Notes under the pieces: generated by a model
What the model was told of the DNA's origin: nothing
The model's database searches: none
The model's input: only the letters and a program-made list of their open reading frames with translations
In this document: piece after piece, positions 1 through 8,848 of the stretch
How positions within the stretch are numbered: the first letter of the stretch is position 1
How the letters are laid out: the number at the start of each line of letters is the position of its first letter
Translations under genes and position numbers: made by a program
Assembly: GCA_009916335.1 (NCBI GenBank)
Contig: SAAR01000012.1
Coordinates: forward strand, 1 to 25,601
Source of the DNA: Erysipelotrichia bacterium
GTDB lineage: Bacteria; Bacillota_I; Bacilli_A; Erysipelotrichales; Erysipelotrichaceae
Direction: 5' to 3'
DNA length: 25,601 nucleotides

Positions 1-813
1 GAATACGGAACGGAAATGCTGTTTAAACTGTGCGAATGCGATAAAAAAACATATAATGCGGCATGGGATGCGATAGTTGAATACGAAAAATGCGATGCGA
101 TTGAAAATGCAAAAACAAGTATCTTTTATTTAGGTAGTGCGATTGTCATTGGCATAGTTTATGCTTATGGTGTGATTCATGAATGGAAAAATCAATGGCT
201 ACTTTTCTTTTCTGTATTAGGTAATTTAGTTGTAACGCTGATTACTGTCATGATGATGGGTGCTGTGTTTGGTTACAACATAGAAGAAGAAATACAAATG
301 TTTATCGCTCTTGTTCCTGATGGAGTTTCCTTTGATATAAAAGAGATGGTTACGATTGTAATCGTACTCTCCTATTTAGGAATCGCATTAATGCAGGCGA
401 TCATCACCCATATTTTATCCATTGAACTAATGCGGCGTTTGAAGATAAAAACGATCATGATGAAAAATGCATTTGATTTGCATTTTCCACGTTGGACTAG
501 TATCGCCATTATTGCGAGTTATGTTCTGTATTTACTAGCCAATTATCTTGTTGTAGATACCCTTGTAATGAGGGTGGTTATGCTCATATACTGTTGCATG
601 TTAATATTATCACTAGTTGATGGTGCCTTAACAATCATTTGTTATTTACGTTTAACAAATAAAGGGAAAGTGATGATCTTCCTAGTCTTATTAGCATGTT
701 TTATGCCAATTATACAAACCATCATCTCGCTTATTGGGGTGTTTGATATATGGGAACAATTAAGAAGAAAGATGAAAGAAGGTGTACGAAATGAAATACA
801 TCGAACAAATTAA
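1..813 (+). CDS. Polytopic membrane protein, DUF2232 (YybS)-like, 5'-truncated by window edge
   Basis: The reading frame is open from base 1, with five codons before the first ATG at 16, so the start most likely lies outside the window. About 270 residues are visible. They contain roughly six hydrophobic segments (for example residues 45-60, 70-90, 120-145, 165-185, 195-215 and 225-245), and the protein ends in a basic tail after the motif GVFDIWEQLRRK. A membrane protein directly upstream of gdpP and rplI is typically the DUF2232/YybS family in Firmicutes, and the D-W-x-x-L-R-R ending fits that family. The assignment rests on position and topology, not on a catalytic motif. It overlaps gdpP by 23 bp, which indicates translational coupling. 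Function is unknown; a different polytopic membrane family cannot be excluded. Confidence 0.6.
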   Translation, partial: EYGTEMLFKLCECDKKTYNAAWDAIVEYEKCDAIENAKTSIFYLGSAIVIGIVYAYGVIHEWKNQWLLFFSVLGNLVVTLITVMMMGAVFGYNIEEEIQMFIALVPDGVSFDIKEMVTIVIVLSYLGIALMQAIITHILSIELMRRLKIKTIMMKNAFDLHFPRWTSIAIIASYVLYLLANYLVVDTLVMRVVMLIYCCMLILSLVDGALTIICYLRLTNKGKVMIFLVLLACFMPIIQTIISLIGVFDIWEQLRRKMKEGVRNEIHRTN

Positions 814-2773
814 AATACAAGTTGTAATTTTAATCTTAATGGAGCTGTTGGCACTAGCCTTACTTTTTTTCTTGGGCTTTATTAATGTGGCAGCGTCTTT
901 AAGTGTTTTTTTGTTAATTAATATAACGATGATTTTATGGATTGTCTTTACGATTAATAAAGCAAAGGAAACACAGGATATTGATATTTCCAGAATTTTA
1001 GGAAAAGAAGCGAAAGAAGCGTTCGATTTTGGGAAAGTGGGAATTATCGTCTATGATGAAAATTATGAAGTTACATGGATTAGTGATTTTCTAATTCAAA
1101 GAGGACTGCATTTAGTTGGTAAAAAAGCGACTGCCTTTTTACCTAATATCGCTGATTTATTTCATGGCGAAGTAGACAGTGTGAGTGGAAGCTTTGAAGA
1201 GCATATATATGAGGTAGCACGCAAAGAAGAAGGACATGTTCTATTTGTGAAAGATATTACAAGATTAGCTACCATTACGCAGAAATTTAATGAGGATAGC
1301 GTGGTTGTGGGTATTATCCATATGGATAATTATATGGACATCTCATCATTTGAAGATGAATCGAAAGTAGCCGCAATCAATACAAATTTGCGACAACCGA
1401 TTATTGAATGGGCAGATAAGTATGGAATGTTGATTCGACGTTTACGCAGCGATCGCTTTATTGTTGTGTTGAATGAAAAGGTGTATGCACAAATTTTAGA
1501 AAATAAATTCGATATTTTAAATGAAACAAGAAAAAAAGCACAGGAAATGGAAGTTTCGATTACTCTTAGTATGGCATTTGCTAGAGGTAGTGATGATTTA
1601 TATGCCCTTGATGATATGGTCAATGATTTGCTTGAACTTGCACAAAGTCGAGGTGGCGATCAAGTGGCTGTGAAACGCTATGGTGGCGATGTGAAATACT
1701 ATGGTGGAAACCAAGAGGCTGTTTCTAAACGTAGTCGTGTGCGTGTGCGTGTTATGGCACAGGCGATTAAAGAGGCAATCTTAGAAAGTAATCAAGTGTT
1801 TATTTCAGGACATAAAGAAATGGATTTTGATGCCATGGGGGCAAATTTAGCACTGTCGAGAATTGTGCAAGCATATGGTAAGAAAGCATATATTGTATCA
1901 AAAAGTGGTGGGATTGAATCCTATTTGCAAAATGCAATGGATTTATATCGTGATGGATTAGAAGAAAGACATACCTTTATTAGTGATGAAGAAGCGTGTC
2001 GCTTAAAACGTAAGAACGATTTAATGTTAGTTGTCGATTATCATAATCCTGCACATTGTAATGCCCCAGGCTTACTTGAAAAAGCGGATCGTATTGTGGT
2101 GATTGACCATCATCGCCGTACGGAAAACTATATTCAAAAACCGTTATTAGTGTATATTGAATCAGGGGCAAGTAGTTCTTGTGAATTGATTACCGAGTTC
2201 TTCCCTTATTTGATCAACGATTTGGATATTAATGAAATGGAAGCGACAATTATGTATTTAGGTATTTTAGTAGATACAAATAGATTTAAGATGCGTACGG
2301 GATTTAGAACATTTGAAGCAGCTGCACAGTTGGAAAAAATTGGGGTTGATCCTATACAGGCAGAAGATTTGTTGAAAGAGGACTACCATGATTTTGCCGC
2401 TAAAACAAATATTTTTAAATATGCAAAGATGTATGAACCACATATGATTATTGCTAGTGTCAATAATGAACAAATTCTAAGTCGTACACTGATGTCGATG
2501 AGTGCCGATACCCTTTTATCCATTAAAGATGTAGATGCTGCTTTTGTCATTGCCAAAACAGCAGAAGATGAAGTAGGTATTTCTGCACGAAGTAAAGGAC
2601 ATGTAAATGTGCAAAGAATTATGGAATTGATGAATGGTGGAGGACACTTTAGTGCTGCGGCAACACAGCGTAAAAATGAAAGTGTACTTGCCTTAGAAAC
2701 GCAATTGAAACAGCAGATTGATTTATATTTAGCTGGGGAGGAAGAAAATAATGAAAGTAATACTGTTGAGTGA
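791..2773 (+). CDS. gdpP: Cyclic-di-AMP phosphodiesterase GdpP (DHH/DHHA1)
   Basis: Membrane-bound enzyme that hydrolyses the second messenger c-di-AMP to pApA. The protein is 660 aa, normal for the family. In order: two membrane helices (about 10-55), a PAS-like domain (about 80-155), a degenerate GGDEF domain (about 170-300, with RSDRF where GGDEF would be), a DHH domain (about 335-500) and a C-terminal DHHA1 domain. Catalytic metal ligands are intact: H341, D345 and D347 in GHKEMDFDA, the D439-H440-H441 triad in VIDHHRR, and the aspartate of [10 protein letters not shown]. The GGGH motif (616-619) is the DHHA1 signature. ATG 791 is preferred over GTG 782 because GTG 782 lies inside the AGAAGGTG ribosome binding site. 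The gene overlaps rplI by 23 bp, the usual gdpP-rplI arrangement. Family knowledge links GdpP to potassium, osmotic and cell-wall stress control. Confidence 0.95.
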   Translation: MKYIEQIKIQVVILILMELLALALLFFLGFINVAASLSVFLLINITMILWIVFTINKAKETQDIDISRILGKEAKEAFDFGKVGIIVYDENYEVTWISDFLIQRGLHLVGKKATAFLPNIADLFHGEVDSVSGSFEEHIYEVARKEEGHVLFVKDITRLATITQKFNEDSVVVGIIHMDNYMDISSFEDESKVAAINTNLRQPIIEWADKYGMLIRRLRSDRFIVVLNEKVYAQILENKFDILNETRKKAQEMEVSITLSMAFARGSDDLYALDDMVNDLLELAQSRGGDQVAVKRYGGDVKYYGGNQEAVSKRSRVRVRVMAQAIKEAILESNQVFISGHKEMDFDAMGANLALSRIVQAYGKKAYIVSKSGGIESYLQNAMDLYRDGLEERHTFISDEEACRLKRKNDLMLVVDYHNPAHCNAPGLLEKADRIVVIDHHRRTENYIQKPLLVYIESGASSSCELITEFFPYLINDLDINEMEATIMYLGILVDTNRFKMRTGFRTFEAAAQLEKIGVDPIQAEDLLKEDYHDFAAKTNIFKYAKMYEPHMIIASVNNEQILSRTLMSMSADTLLSIKDVDAAFVIAKTAEDEVGISARSKGHVNVQRIMELMNGGGHFSAAATQRKNESVLALETQLKQQIDLYLAGEEENNESNTVE

Positions 2774-3200
2774 TGTAAAAAAAGTAGGTAAAAAAGGTGA
2801 AATTAAAGAAGTGGCTGATGGGTATGGAAGAAATTTCTTAGTTGCGAAAGGATTAGCCGTAGAGGCGACTAAAAAAAGTATGGAAGTATTAGAAAACCAA
2901 AATGCAGCAAATGAACAAAGAGAAAAAGAATTGGAAGCAGAAGCGTTGCAGTTAAAAGAACGCTTAGCGAAGATCACCTTAGAATTTAAAGTGAAAAGTG
3001 GAGCAGGGGGTAGAGTGTTTGGTAATGTTTCTAGTAAACAGGTTGTTGAAGAGTTGAAAAAAACACATAACATCGTTGTTGATAAACGTAAGTTTATTGA
3101 TGCCCATGCAGCCACTGCTTTGGGAGTAACAAGATTCAAGATTGATTTATTTAAGAATAAAGTCATCGGTGAAGTAAAAGTTCATTTAAGTGAAAAGTAA
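2751..3200 (+). CDS. rplI: 50S ribosomal protein bL9
   Basis: Large-subunit ribosomal protein L9, which binds 23S rRNA near the L1 stalk and limits frameshifting. It is 149 aa, the usual length. The N-terminal rRNA-binding domain carries the family signature [17 protein letters not shown] followed by [11 protein letters not shown] charged connecting helix (about 45-75) leads to a C-terminal domain with [12 protein letters not shown]. The start at ATG 2751 sits after GGGGAGGAAG inside the end of gdpP. Its stop is 10 bp before the dnaB start, so the three genes are very likely co-transcribed. Nothing is unusual in the protein. The long open frame on the opposite strand is a shadow of this gene. 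Confidence 0.97.
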   Translation: MKVILLSDVKKVGKKGEIKEVADGYGRNFLVAKGLAVEATKKSMEVLENQNAANEQREKELEAEALQLKERLAKITLEFKVKSGAGGRVFGNVSSKQVVEELKKTHNIVVDKRKFIDAHAATALGVTRFKIDLFKNKVIGEVKVHLSEK

Positions 3201-3210
3201 GGAGAAAGTT

Positions 3211-4560
3211 ATGAGTCGAGAGTTACCACATAATGTAGAGGCAGAACAAGCTATTCTAGGAGCGATGCTAGTGTATCCAAACGTAGTACAGGAAATATAT
3301 GATCAAAATCTTGAAAAAGAAGATTTCTTTTTGGATATTCATCGTCGCATTTATGGAGCGATGTTGTACTTGATCGAACAAGGGAAACCCATTGATCCAA
3401 CTACATTAGTAACAAGATTGCAGGACAATAAAGAATTGCATCTTGTTGGTGGTGCTGATTACATTGTTTCTCTTAGTGATAGTTCTGTATCTAGTGCCAA
3501 TGTTTTGTATTATATTGAAATTGTACAAAGTAAAGCCTATGCGAGAAGGTTGATTGAAACCGCTGAACAAATTGCCGAAGAAGGTTTTGATACAAGCAAT
3601 GAATTAGATGAATTAATGGATAGTGCAGAACGTCAAATATTAGATGTAACTAGAAAAAGAAAGGCAACAAACTTTAAATCTAGTCGTTTTGTAATTACCA
3701 ATGTAATGGAAGAATTAGCGAATTTGCGTAATGCTCCTGATGGGGTAACAGGGATTCGTACAGGATATGAGGATCTGGATAAAATTACAAATGGATTTCA
3801 GCGTGGGGATTTAATTATTTTAGCGGCTCGTCCTTCCATGGGAAAAACAGCATTTGCGTTAAATGTTGCCCTTAGAAGTGCTGAACGTAATCCAGGTGCA
3901 GTTGCTATTTTCTCACTGGAAATGCCAGCTGAGGCATTGATGCGAAGAATGTTAAGTGCAAAATCAGAAGTAGAAGGAAGTAAGTTAAGAACAGGATTTT
4001 TAAAAGCAGAAGAAATGAATCGTCTAAATGAAACGGCGAATGAAATGAGTAGTACACATATCTTTATTGATGATAGTGCAGTTGTAAAAATGCCTGATAT
4101 ATTTTCTAAATGCCGTAAATTAAAAAGTGAGCATGGTTTAGATATGGTGGTGATTGATTATCTTCAGTTAATTACTAGTACAAGTAAAAAAGTAGGAGAA
4201 AATCGCCAGCAAGAAGTTTCTGATATTTCTCGACAGTTAAAAGCATTAGCCAGAGAGTTAGAAGTCCCAGTGATTGCTTTATCGCAGTTATCTCGTAGTG
4301 TGGAAACACGCAACGATAAAAGACCGATGATGTCCGATCTTCGTGAATCAGGGGCGATAGAACAAGATGCCGATATTATCATGTTCCTATATCGTGATGA
4401 TTATTATGAAAAAGATGATGAGAAGAAGGCAGCGGATCAAGTAGAAACCGAAGTTGATATTCAAAAGCATCGTAATGGGGCAGTAGGTAAAATTCGTTTA
4501 CAGTTTCAAAAATCAGTCAATGCATTTTACAATATTAGACATGATAATGCTTATCACTAG
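3211..4560 (+). CDS. dnaB: Replicative DNA helicase DnaB
   Basis: Hexameric 5'-3' helicase that unwinds the replication fork and contacts primase and the clamp loader (called DnaC in Bacillus). The protein is 449 aa, standard for the family. The N-terminal domain begins RELPHNVEAEQAILGAML. The RecA-like domain holds Walker A (ARPSMGKT, about 206-213), Walker B (VVIDYLQLI, about 312-320) and the conserved block around SQLSRSVETR and MSDLRESGAIEQDAD. The RNGAVG segment near the C-terminus contains the arginine that acts across subunits. ATG 3211 is chosen over ATG 3190 because TAAGGAGA at 3198-3205 precedes it at good spacing and because residues before it are not conserved. It follows rplI directly, a common Firmicute pairing. 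No intein or insertion is visible. Confidence 0.97.
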   Translation: MSRELPHNVEAEQAILGAMLVYPNVVQEIYDQNLEKEDFFLDIHRRIYGAMLYLIEQGKPIDPTTLVTRLQDNKELHLVGGADYIVSLSDSSVSSANVLYYIEIVQSKAYARRLIETAEQIAEEGFDTSNELDELMDSAERQILDVTRKRKATNFKSSRFVITNVMEELANLRNAPDGVTGIRTGYEDLDKITNGFQRGDLIILAARPSMGKTAFALNVALRSAERNPGAVAIFSLEMPAEALMRRMLSAKSEVEGSKLRTGFLKAEEMNRLNETANEMSSTHIFIDDSAVVKMPDIFSKCRKLKSEHGLDMVVIDYLQLITSTSKKVGENRQQEVSDISRQLKALARELEVPVIALSQLSRSVETRNDKRPMMSDLRESGAIEQDADIIMFLYRDDYYEKDDEKKAADQVETEVDIQKHRNGAVGKIRLQFQKSVNAFYNIRHDNAYH

Positions 4561-4574
4561 AATGGAGAGTGAGC

Positions 4575-6077
4575 ATGAAAGCGAAAAAGTTAATCAGTAT
4601 TTTAGCCGTTATTTTGCTAAGTGCACTGCTGACATATGTGAGTGGTGTTTTTCGCTATGAGGTTAGTTTTGCTTTAGAACTTGATATGAGCAATTCACTC
4701 TTCCATCAAAAAGTAGTGAAATCATTAGAAGAACCTGAAAAGATTAGTGTTCTTTATTATAAAGACAAACTAATGGGAGTGATTAATGATCAACAAAAAT
4801 TAAGCAATTTGCTTGTTAATGAATATAAGCAGTATTATGAAAAACAATACCCTAATACAAGGTTGGGTTTATCCGATGATATTCATGTATCTAATGAATA
4901 TACACTAGAACAATATGAAAATAAAGATGATGAAATCTTAGCATTTATTCATGAACATGCCTTGTTTTCGATTGAAACAAATCAGATTACCTTTTCTAAT
5001 GGGAGTGTATTGTTTGTGAAGAATTTAGAAGATTATGAAAGTGGAAAACAAGAGTATGTAGCTAATTTTGTGAATCCTGAGCATATCAAGAAAAGTGATC
5101 AAAAGCAAACGTATGGGAGTGTGGTTACTGCTTTTTCCTTTGAAGAAAAAGTGGCTGTGAATAAAGGGTATGCGGCAATGGATGAAATCTTGCAAAATAG
5201 TGATGAAGTAGTGCAATGGTTTTTTAGTGGTTACGATGATTCTAAAGTCATCTATACGGTTGAAAATGGAGATACTGTGCAAGGAGTTGCAAGTAAAAGT
5301 GGTTTAGAAGTGAATAACTTAATTGCTATGAATAAAGATGTATTAAGTGATGAATACCAACTGCTAGAAGCAGGGTTACAATTAAATGTAAAAGGGATTC
5401 ATTCTCCTGTTCATTTAAAAGTGATCAAAGAAGCGACGAATAAAGTTACCATCTATCCTGAGAATCCTATGTATATTGAAGATAATACGTTGGCATTAGG
5501 AGTAGAAAAAATTGTGCAGGAAGAAATACTAGGGTATCAAAAAGAGGTTGTAAAAGAAACCTATCTTAATGGTGTGTTAGTGGATAATGAAAAAATATCA
5601 TCTACCTCTGTTGGTACAGCACAGCGAATGATGATAAGAAAAGGTACAAAGAAAAGTGATGATGGACAAGGATTACACGTTGGTATTGATGAATCGATCA
5701 GTGCTGGAAATTTCCGTTATCCTGTCGATAATGCTTCTATTACTTGTGGTTGGTTATGTTATCGTGGGCATACTGCAATGGACGTTAAAAATGTATATAA
5801 TCGCTATGGGGAAGTTGTGGCAGCAGATAGTGGTACCATTATCGTGAATGATTATAATCGTATTAATGGAAATTGGATGGAAATTGATCATGGCAATGGT
5901 TTTGTAACATATTACGGGCATATGAATGAGCCTGGTTTTGTTAAAGTAGGTGAACATGTTGAAAAAGGACAAGTAATTGGCCAAATAGGAATGAGTGGAG
6001 TAGCGACTGGACCACATGTTCATTTTGAAATTAGGTATCAAGGAGAAAAAATGGATCCAGCGATGTATTTAAAATAG
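4575..6077 (+). CDS. Membrane-anchored LysM/G5/M23 peptidoglycan endopeptidase
   Basis: Predicted cell-surface murein hydrolase of the LytM/M23 family, 500 aa. An N-terminal hydrophobic anchor or signal (about 5-33) is followed by a largely unrecognised extracellular part. A LysM-like module (about 226-272, starting YTVENGDTVQGVA) and a G5-like segment (about 310-350) follow, then the M23 domain (about 380-495). The zinc and catalytic residues are present with LytM spacing: H399 and D403 (HTAMD), H449 (YYGHM), H481 and H483 (HVHFE). It should therefore be an active zinc endopeptidase. ATG 4575 after GGAGAG is preferred over GTG 4569, which lies within the ribosome binding site. It sits 14 bp after dnaB and 1 bp before walJ. 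Its neighbours suggest co-expression with replication and wall-homeostasis genes. Confidence 0.9.
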   Translation: MKAKKLISILAVILLSALLTYVSGVFRYEVSFALELDMSNSLFHQKVVKSLEEPEKISVLYYKDKLMGVINDQQKLSNLLVNEYKQYYEKQYPNTRLGLSDDIHVSNEYTLEQYENKDDEILAFIHEHALFSIETNQITFSNGSVLFVKNLEDYESGKQEYVANFVNPEHIKKSDQKQTYGSVVTAFSFEEKVAVNKGYAAMDEILQNSDEVVQWFFSGYDDSKVIYTVENGDTVQGVASKSGLEVNNLIAMNKDVLSDEYQLLEAGLQLNVKGIHSPVHLKVIKEATNKVTIYPENPMYIEDNTLALGVEKIVQEEILGYQKEVVKETYLNGVLVDNEKISSTSVGTAQRMMIRKGTKKSDDGQGLHVGIDESISAGNFRYPVDNASITCGWLCYRGHTAMDVKNVYNRYGEVVAADSGTIIVNDYNRINGNWMEIDHGNGFVTYYGHMNEPGFVKVGEHVEKGQVIGQIGMSGVATGPHVHFEIRYQGEKMDPAMYLK

Positions 6078-6078
6078 T

Positions 6079-6834
6079 ATGATGAAATTTGCATTATTAG
6101 CGAGTGGTTCAAAAGGGAACTGCTGTTTGATTAAAGATGAAAATAGTAATATTCTCATTGACTGTGGAGCAACAAAAACATATTTAAAGCAATGTTTTGA
6201 GCAATTGCAATATGATTACTTAAAAAGCGATGCACTTTTTATTACGCATACACATAGTGATCATATTGCACAGTTAAAGATGTTTGATACGATTACTACC
6301 TATTCACGAAGTACATTAAAGACCAATCATTTTAATCAATTAACCACATTTGATGAAGTGCGTGTCAATTCATTACACGTTAAGGAATTACCTTTATCGC
6401 ATGATAGTGAGAATGCGAGTGGCTTTATTGTGCAAAATGAAGATAAAAAGCTTGTCTATATTACAGATACAGGCTATCTTAAAGAAGATTATTTAGCGAT
6501 GATCCAAAATGCAGATTACTATATATTGGAGAGTAATCATGATGTAGAGATGTTGATGAGTACGAAAAGACCAATGTATATCAAACAACGTATTCTTGGG
6601 GATAAAGGGCATTTGTGTAATGAAGATAGTGCTGCGATTTTAGCAAATGTAATTGGCGATAAAACAAAAGAAATTGTGTTAGCACATATTAGTGAAGAAG
6701 GAAATGATCGTCAAAAGGCAAAGGAAGTGTTAATTGATGCACTAGAACAAAAACAAATTGCATATCATGATATTCGCATTGTATGTGCCCCACAATTTGA
6801 AATGGTGTTAGGTGGCGATCAATTAGATAAGTAG
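6079..6834 (+). CDS. walJ: MBL-fold exonuclease-like protein WalJ (YycJ)
   Basis: Metallo-beta-lactamase-fold protein of the YycJ/WalJ family, 251 aa. The metal-binding motif H57-x-H59-x-D61-H62 (ITHTHSDH) is intact. A second histidine lies in LPLSHDS, the aspartate in ITDTGY, and a family motif in ESNHDVEM. WalJ is usually encoded with the WalRK two-component system and is linked to DNA metabolism and coordination of division with replication; purified relatives show 5'-3' exonuclease activity. Here walRK, walH and walI are absent from the window. The start is ATG 6079 (or ATG 6082), one base after the M23 peptidase stop, without a clear ribosome binding site, so translation probably depends on coupling. 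A terminator overlaps its stop codon. Confidence 0.92.
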   Translation: MMKFALLASGSKGNCCLIKDENSNILIDCGATKTYLKQCFEQLQYDYLKSDALFITHTHSDHIAQLKMFDTITTYSRSTLKTNHFNQLTTFDEVRVNSLHVKELPLSHDSENASGFIVQNEDKKLVYITDTGYLKEDYLAMIQNADYYILESNHDVEMLMSTKRPMYIKQRILGDKGHLCNEDSAAILANVIGDKTKEIVLAHISEEGNDRQKAKEVLIDALEQKQIAYHDIRIVCAPQFEMVLGGDQLDK

Positions 6835-6860
6835 GAATGGGTTCATTCCTCTTTTTTTGT
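6833..6860 (+). terminator. Rho-independent terminator after walJ
   Basis: AGGAATG (6833-6839) pairs with CATTCCT (6844-6850) around a 4-nt loop and is followed by a run of seven T. The stem begins within the walJ stop codon, so the terminator ends the gdpP-to-walJ operon. Confidence 0.85.
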
Positions 6861-6881
6861 TTCTCGTCAAAAGGACTTATA

Positions 6882-6925
6882 GATAATAAAAATCCACAAT
6901 ATGAAGATTATGGATTTTTATTATC
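6882..6925. repeat. Perfect 15-bp inverted repeat between walJ and rlmH
   Basis: GATAATAAAAATCCA (6882-6896) is perfectly complementary to TGGATTTTTATTATC (6911-6925). After one mismatch the stem can extend by AAT/ATT around a 6-nt loop (6901-6906). It lies after the walJ terminator and before the rlmH promoter candidate. No T-tract follows on either side, so it is not a classical terminator. It may be a second terminator-like element, an mRNA end stabiliser, or a copy of a dispersed repeat. Confidence 0.8.
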
Positions 6926-6958
6926 AACTGTGAAAATGGCTTTTCTTTTTGTTTTTTT

Positions 6959-6987
6959 CTCTTTTCTATCTAAAAATCATGTATAAT
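6959..6987 (+). promoter_or_regulatory. Candidate promoter for rlmH operon
   Basis: A perfect TATAAT at 6982-6987 lies 30 bp upstream of the rlmH start, inside a T-rich stretch. The -35 region is poor; only T-rich sequence is seen at the right distance. It is supported mainly by the -10 match and by its location after a terminator. Confidence 0.5.
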
Positions 6988-7017
6988 TTGTATGTTGTTA
7001 GAAAAAGTGAGGGTATT

Positions 7018-7494
7018 ATGATTAAAGTAATTGGGATTGGCAAAATAAAGGAAAAAGCATTACAAAGCATGATTGATGAATATGTAAAACGCTTGCGTGC
7101 CTATACAAAAATTGAAGTGATTGAGGTTGCTGATGAGCCTGCATTAGAAAAGTTTTCTGATGCAGATAATCAAAAGGTGATGGACATTGAGGGAGAGCGT
7201 GTATTAAAGAAAATAAAGGATAAGGAGTATGTTGTTTTACTTGATTTACATGGGATCATGATGAGTAGTGAAAGCTTTGCACAAAAGATGGCATCAATTC
7301 AGACCTATCAAAGCAGTGATATTACCTTTGTCATTGGTGGTAGTTTAGGGGTAAGTGAGGCTTTAATAAAACGTAGTAATCTTCGTTTAAAACTGTCGGA
7401 TTTAACCTTTACACATCAAATGGTACGCTTGCTTGTGTTAGAACAAATCTATCGTGCCTATAAGATTAATCATAATGAAACATATCATAAATAG
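7018..7494 (+). CDS. rlmH: 23S rRNA pseudouridine-1915 N3-methyltransferase RlmH
   Basis: SPOUT-class methyltransferase that uses SAM to methylate pseudouridine 1915 in helix 69 of 23S rRNA on assembled ribosomes. The protein is 158 aa, the expected length. The start MIKVIGIGKIKEK is typical. The SAM-binding trefoil knot is visible as LLDLHG, FVIGGSLGVS and the C-terminal block from LSDLTFTHQMVR to the family-specific ending NETYHK. ATG 7018 follows GTGAGGG at good spacing; an upstream in-frame ATG at 6949 precedes the promoter candidate and would add non-conserved residues. It heads an operon with yaaA, pcp and a DUF523 gene. Proximity to walJ matches many Firmicute genomes. Confidence 0.96.
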   Translation: MIKVIGIGKIKEKALQSMIDEYVKRLRAYTKIEVIEVADEPALEKFSDADNQKVMDIEGERVLKKIKDKEYVVLLDLHGIMMSSESFAQKMASIQTYQSSDITFVIGGSLGVSEALIKRSNLRLKLSDLTFTHQMVRLLVLEQIYRAYKINHNETYHK

Positions 7495-7502
7495 GAGGAA
7501 CT

Positions 7503-8219
7503 ATGTATTTTATCATATCACCAACTAAAGAATTAAGGGAAAAGACAGTAAAGGGTGAAGCGTTAATGCCACTGTTTATTGAACGTAGTAAATTGCTCAT
7601 AAAACAACTTCGACAATTCAGTGTTGCTGAGTTAATGGATACAATGAAAATTAATGAGAAAATCGCTCAATTAAATGTTGAGCGTTATCGTAAGTGGTGT
7701 ACAGACAAGCAAGGACAAAGTGCCATTGCGATGTATTATGGATTGCAATATAAACAACTATCTCTTGATACATATAATGAGCAACAGCTTGCATTTATGA
7801 ATGAACATATTCGTATTTTATCGGGGTTATATGGAGTGTTAAGACCATTTGATCGTATCTATCCTTATCGCTTAGAGATGAATTATAAGCCTTTGGATCT
7901 GTATTCTTTCTGGCAAGAAGATGTAACAAATTATTTTAAAGGGCATTGTGTTGTAAATGTAGCCTCTAATGAATATCGTGATGTGTTGAATATAAAAACC
8001 CATGATATTATTTTTAAAGTAGAAAAGAATGGGAAGTTATTGACACAATCAACACAAGTTAAAATGGCAAGAGGAAAATTTATCCATTATGTGATTACAC
8101 ATCAAATTAACGATCTAACAGGGTTAAAGCAGTTTAATGAAGATGGATATGCGTATTGTGAAACGCTTTCTGATGAAGAACATTATGTGTTTGTAAAAAG
8201 TGAGGGACATAAAAGATGA
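7503..8219 (+). CDS. yaaA: YaaA family protein (DUF328), peroxide stress response
   Basis: Member of the UPF0246/YaaA family, 238 aa, slightly shorter than the E. coli protein. Recognisable blocks are the N-terminus MYFIISPTKEL, the block LSGLYGVLRPFDRIYPYRLEM, VVNVASNEY, and the segment around VKMARGKF. In E. coli YaaA limits DNA damage during peroxide stress by lowering free iron, and the fold binds DNA; the function in Firmicutes is inferred from homology only. An AGGAGG ribosome binding site lies immediately upstream. The gene begins 8 bp after rlmH, and its stop overlaps the pcp start in an ATGA junction, so it is co-translated with pcp. Confidence 0.9.
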   Translation: MYFIISPTKELREKTVKGEALMPLFIERSKLLIKQLRQFSVAELMDTMKINEKIAQLNVERYRKWCTDKQGQSAIAMYYGLQYKQLSLDTYNEQQLAFMNEHIRILSGLYGVLRPFDRIYPYRLEMNYKPLDLYSFWQEDVTNYFKGHCVVNVASNEYRDVLNIKTHDIIFKVEKNGKLLTQSTQVKMARGKFIHYVITHQINDLTGLKQFNEDGYAYCETLSDEEHYVFVKSEGHKR

Positions 8220-8848
8220 AAGTATTAGTCAGTGGATTTACTCCTTTTGGTGAGGAAGTAATCAATCCAAGTAGTGAGGTAGTAAAAAGATTACCTGATC
8301 AAATTTGTGGCTTTAGTATTATCAAAGCAACGATTACAACCGCTGCTCCTACATGTGAAAAAGAAATTTTGGCACTAATAGAAAAGCACCAGCCTGATTT
8401 TGTGTTAAATATAGGGCAGGCAAAAGGAAGAAAACAGGTTAGTTTAGAGCGTATAGCAATGAATCTTGATGATTTTTCGATGGCAGATAATGAAGGGAAT
8501 CAATATGTGAATCAGTTGATTAAAGAAGATGGGGCAGATGGCTATTTTAGTAATTTACCATTACAAGCGATAATCAAAGCAGTGCATGGTGAAAAACTGG
8601 AAGCGACGATTTCCAATACAGCAGGGACATTTGTTTGTAACCATTTGATGTATTGTGTTCAATATGCGATTCGACATCATTACACGAACATGAAGGCAGG
8701 GTTTGTTCATATTCCTTGTTTGCCACAACAGGTTGTTGATGGGGAGTGTCCTAGTATGGAATTAGAGCGTATATTAGAAGTGTTAGTATGCATGATTGCC
8801 CATTTAAATGATGAGGAAGAAAATGTTGGGTTGGGTTGTGTATGTTAG
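8216..8848 (+). CDS. pcp: Pyroglutamyl-peptidase I
   Basis: Cytoplasmic cysteine peptidase (family C15) that removes N-terminal pyroglutamate from peptides. It is 210 aa, close to the usual 203-215. The N-terminal signature VLVSGFTPFG is clear. The catalytic triad is present: E78 in SLERIAMN, C141 in GTFVCN and H165 in FVHIP, each at a constant offset from the well-studied Bacillus enzyme. The start ATG 8216 overlaps the yaaA stop by 4 bp. The C-terminus overlaps the next gene by 7 bp. The operon partners (rlmH, yaaA) share no obvious pathway with it. Confidence 0.95.
   Translation: MKVLVSGFTPFGEEVINPSSEVVKRLPDQICGFSIIKATITTAAPTCEKEILALIEKHQPDFVLNIGQAKGRKQVSLERIAMNLDDFSMADNEGNQYVNQLIKEDGADGYFSNLPLQAIIKAVHGEKLEATISNTAGTFVCNHLMYCVQYAIRHHYTNMKAGFVHIPCLPQQVVDGECPSMELERILEVLVCMIAHLNDEEENVGLGCVC

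Noticed and set aside
2729..3166. 145-aa open frame on the minus strand opposite rplI
   Set aside because: It lies entirely antisense to the well-conserved rplI and gdpP end, has no ribosome binding site, and its Leu/Phe/Ser-rich content is what antisense of Lys/Glu/Asn-rich genes gives.
5754..6041. 95-aa minus-strand frame within the M23 domain
   Set aside because: Antisense shadow of the catalytic domain; no start signals.
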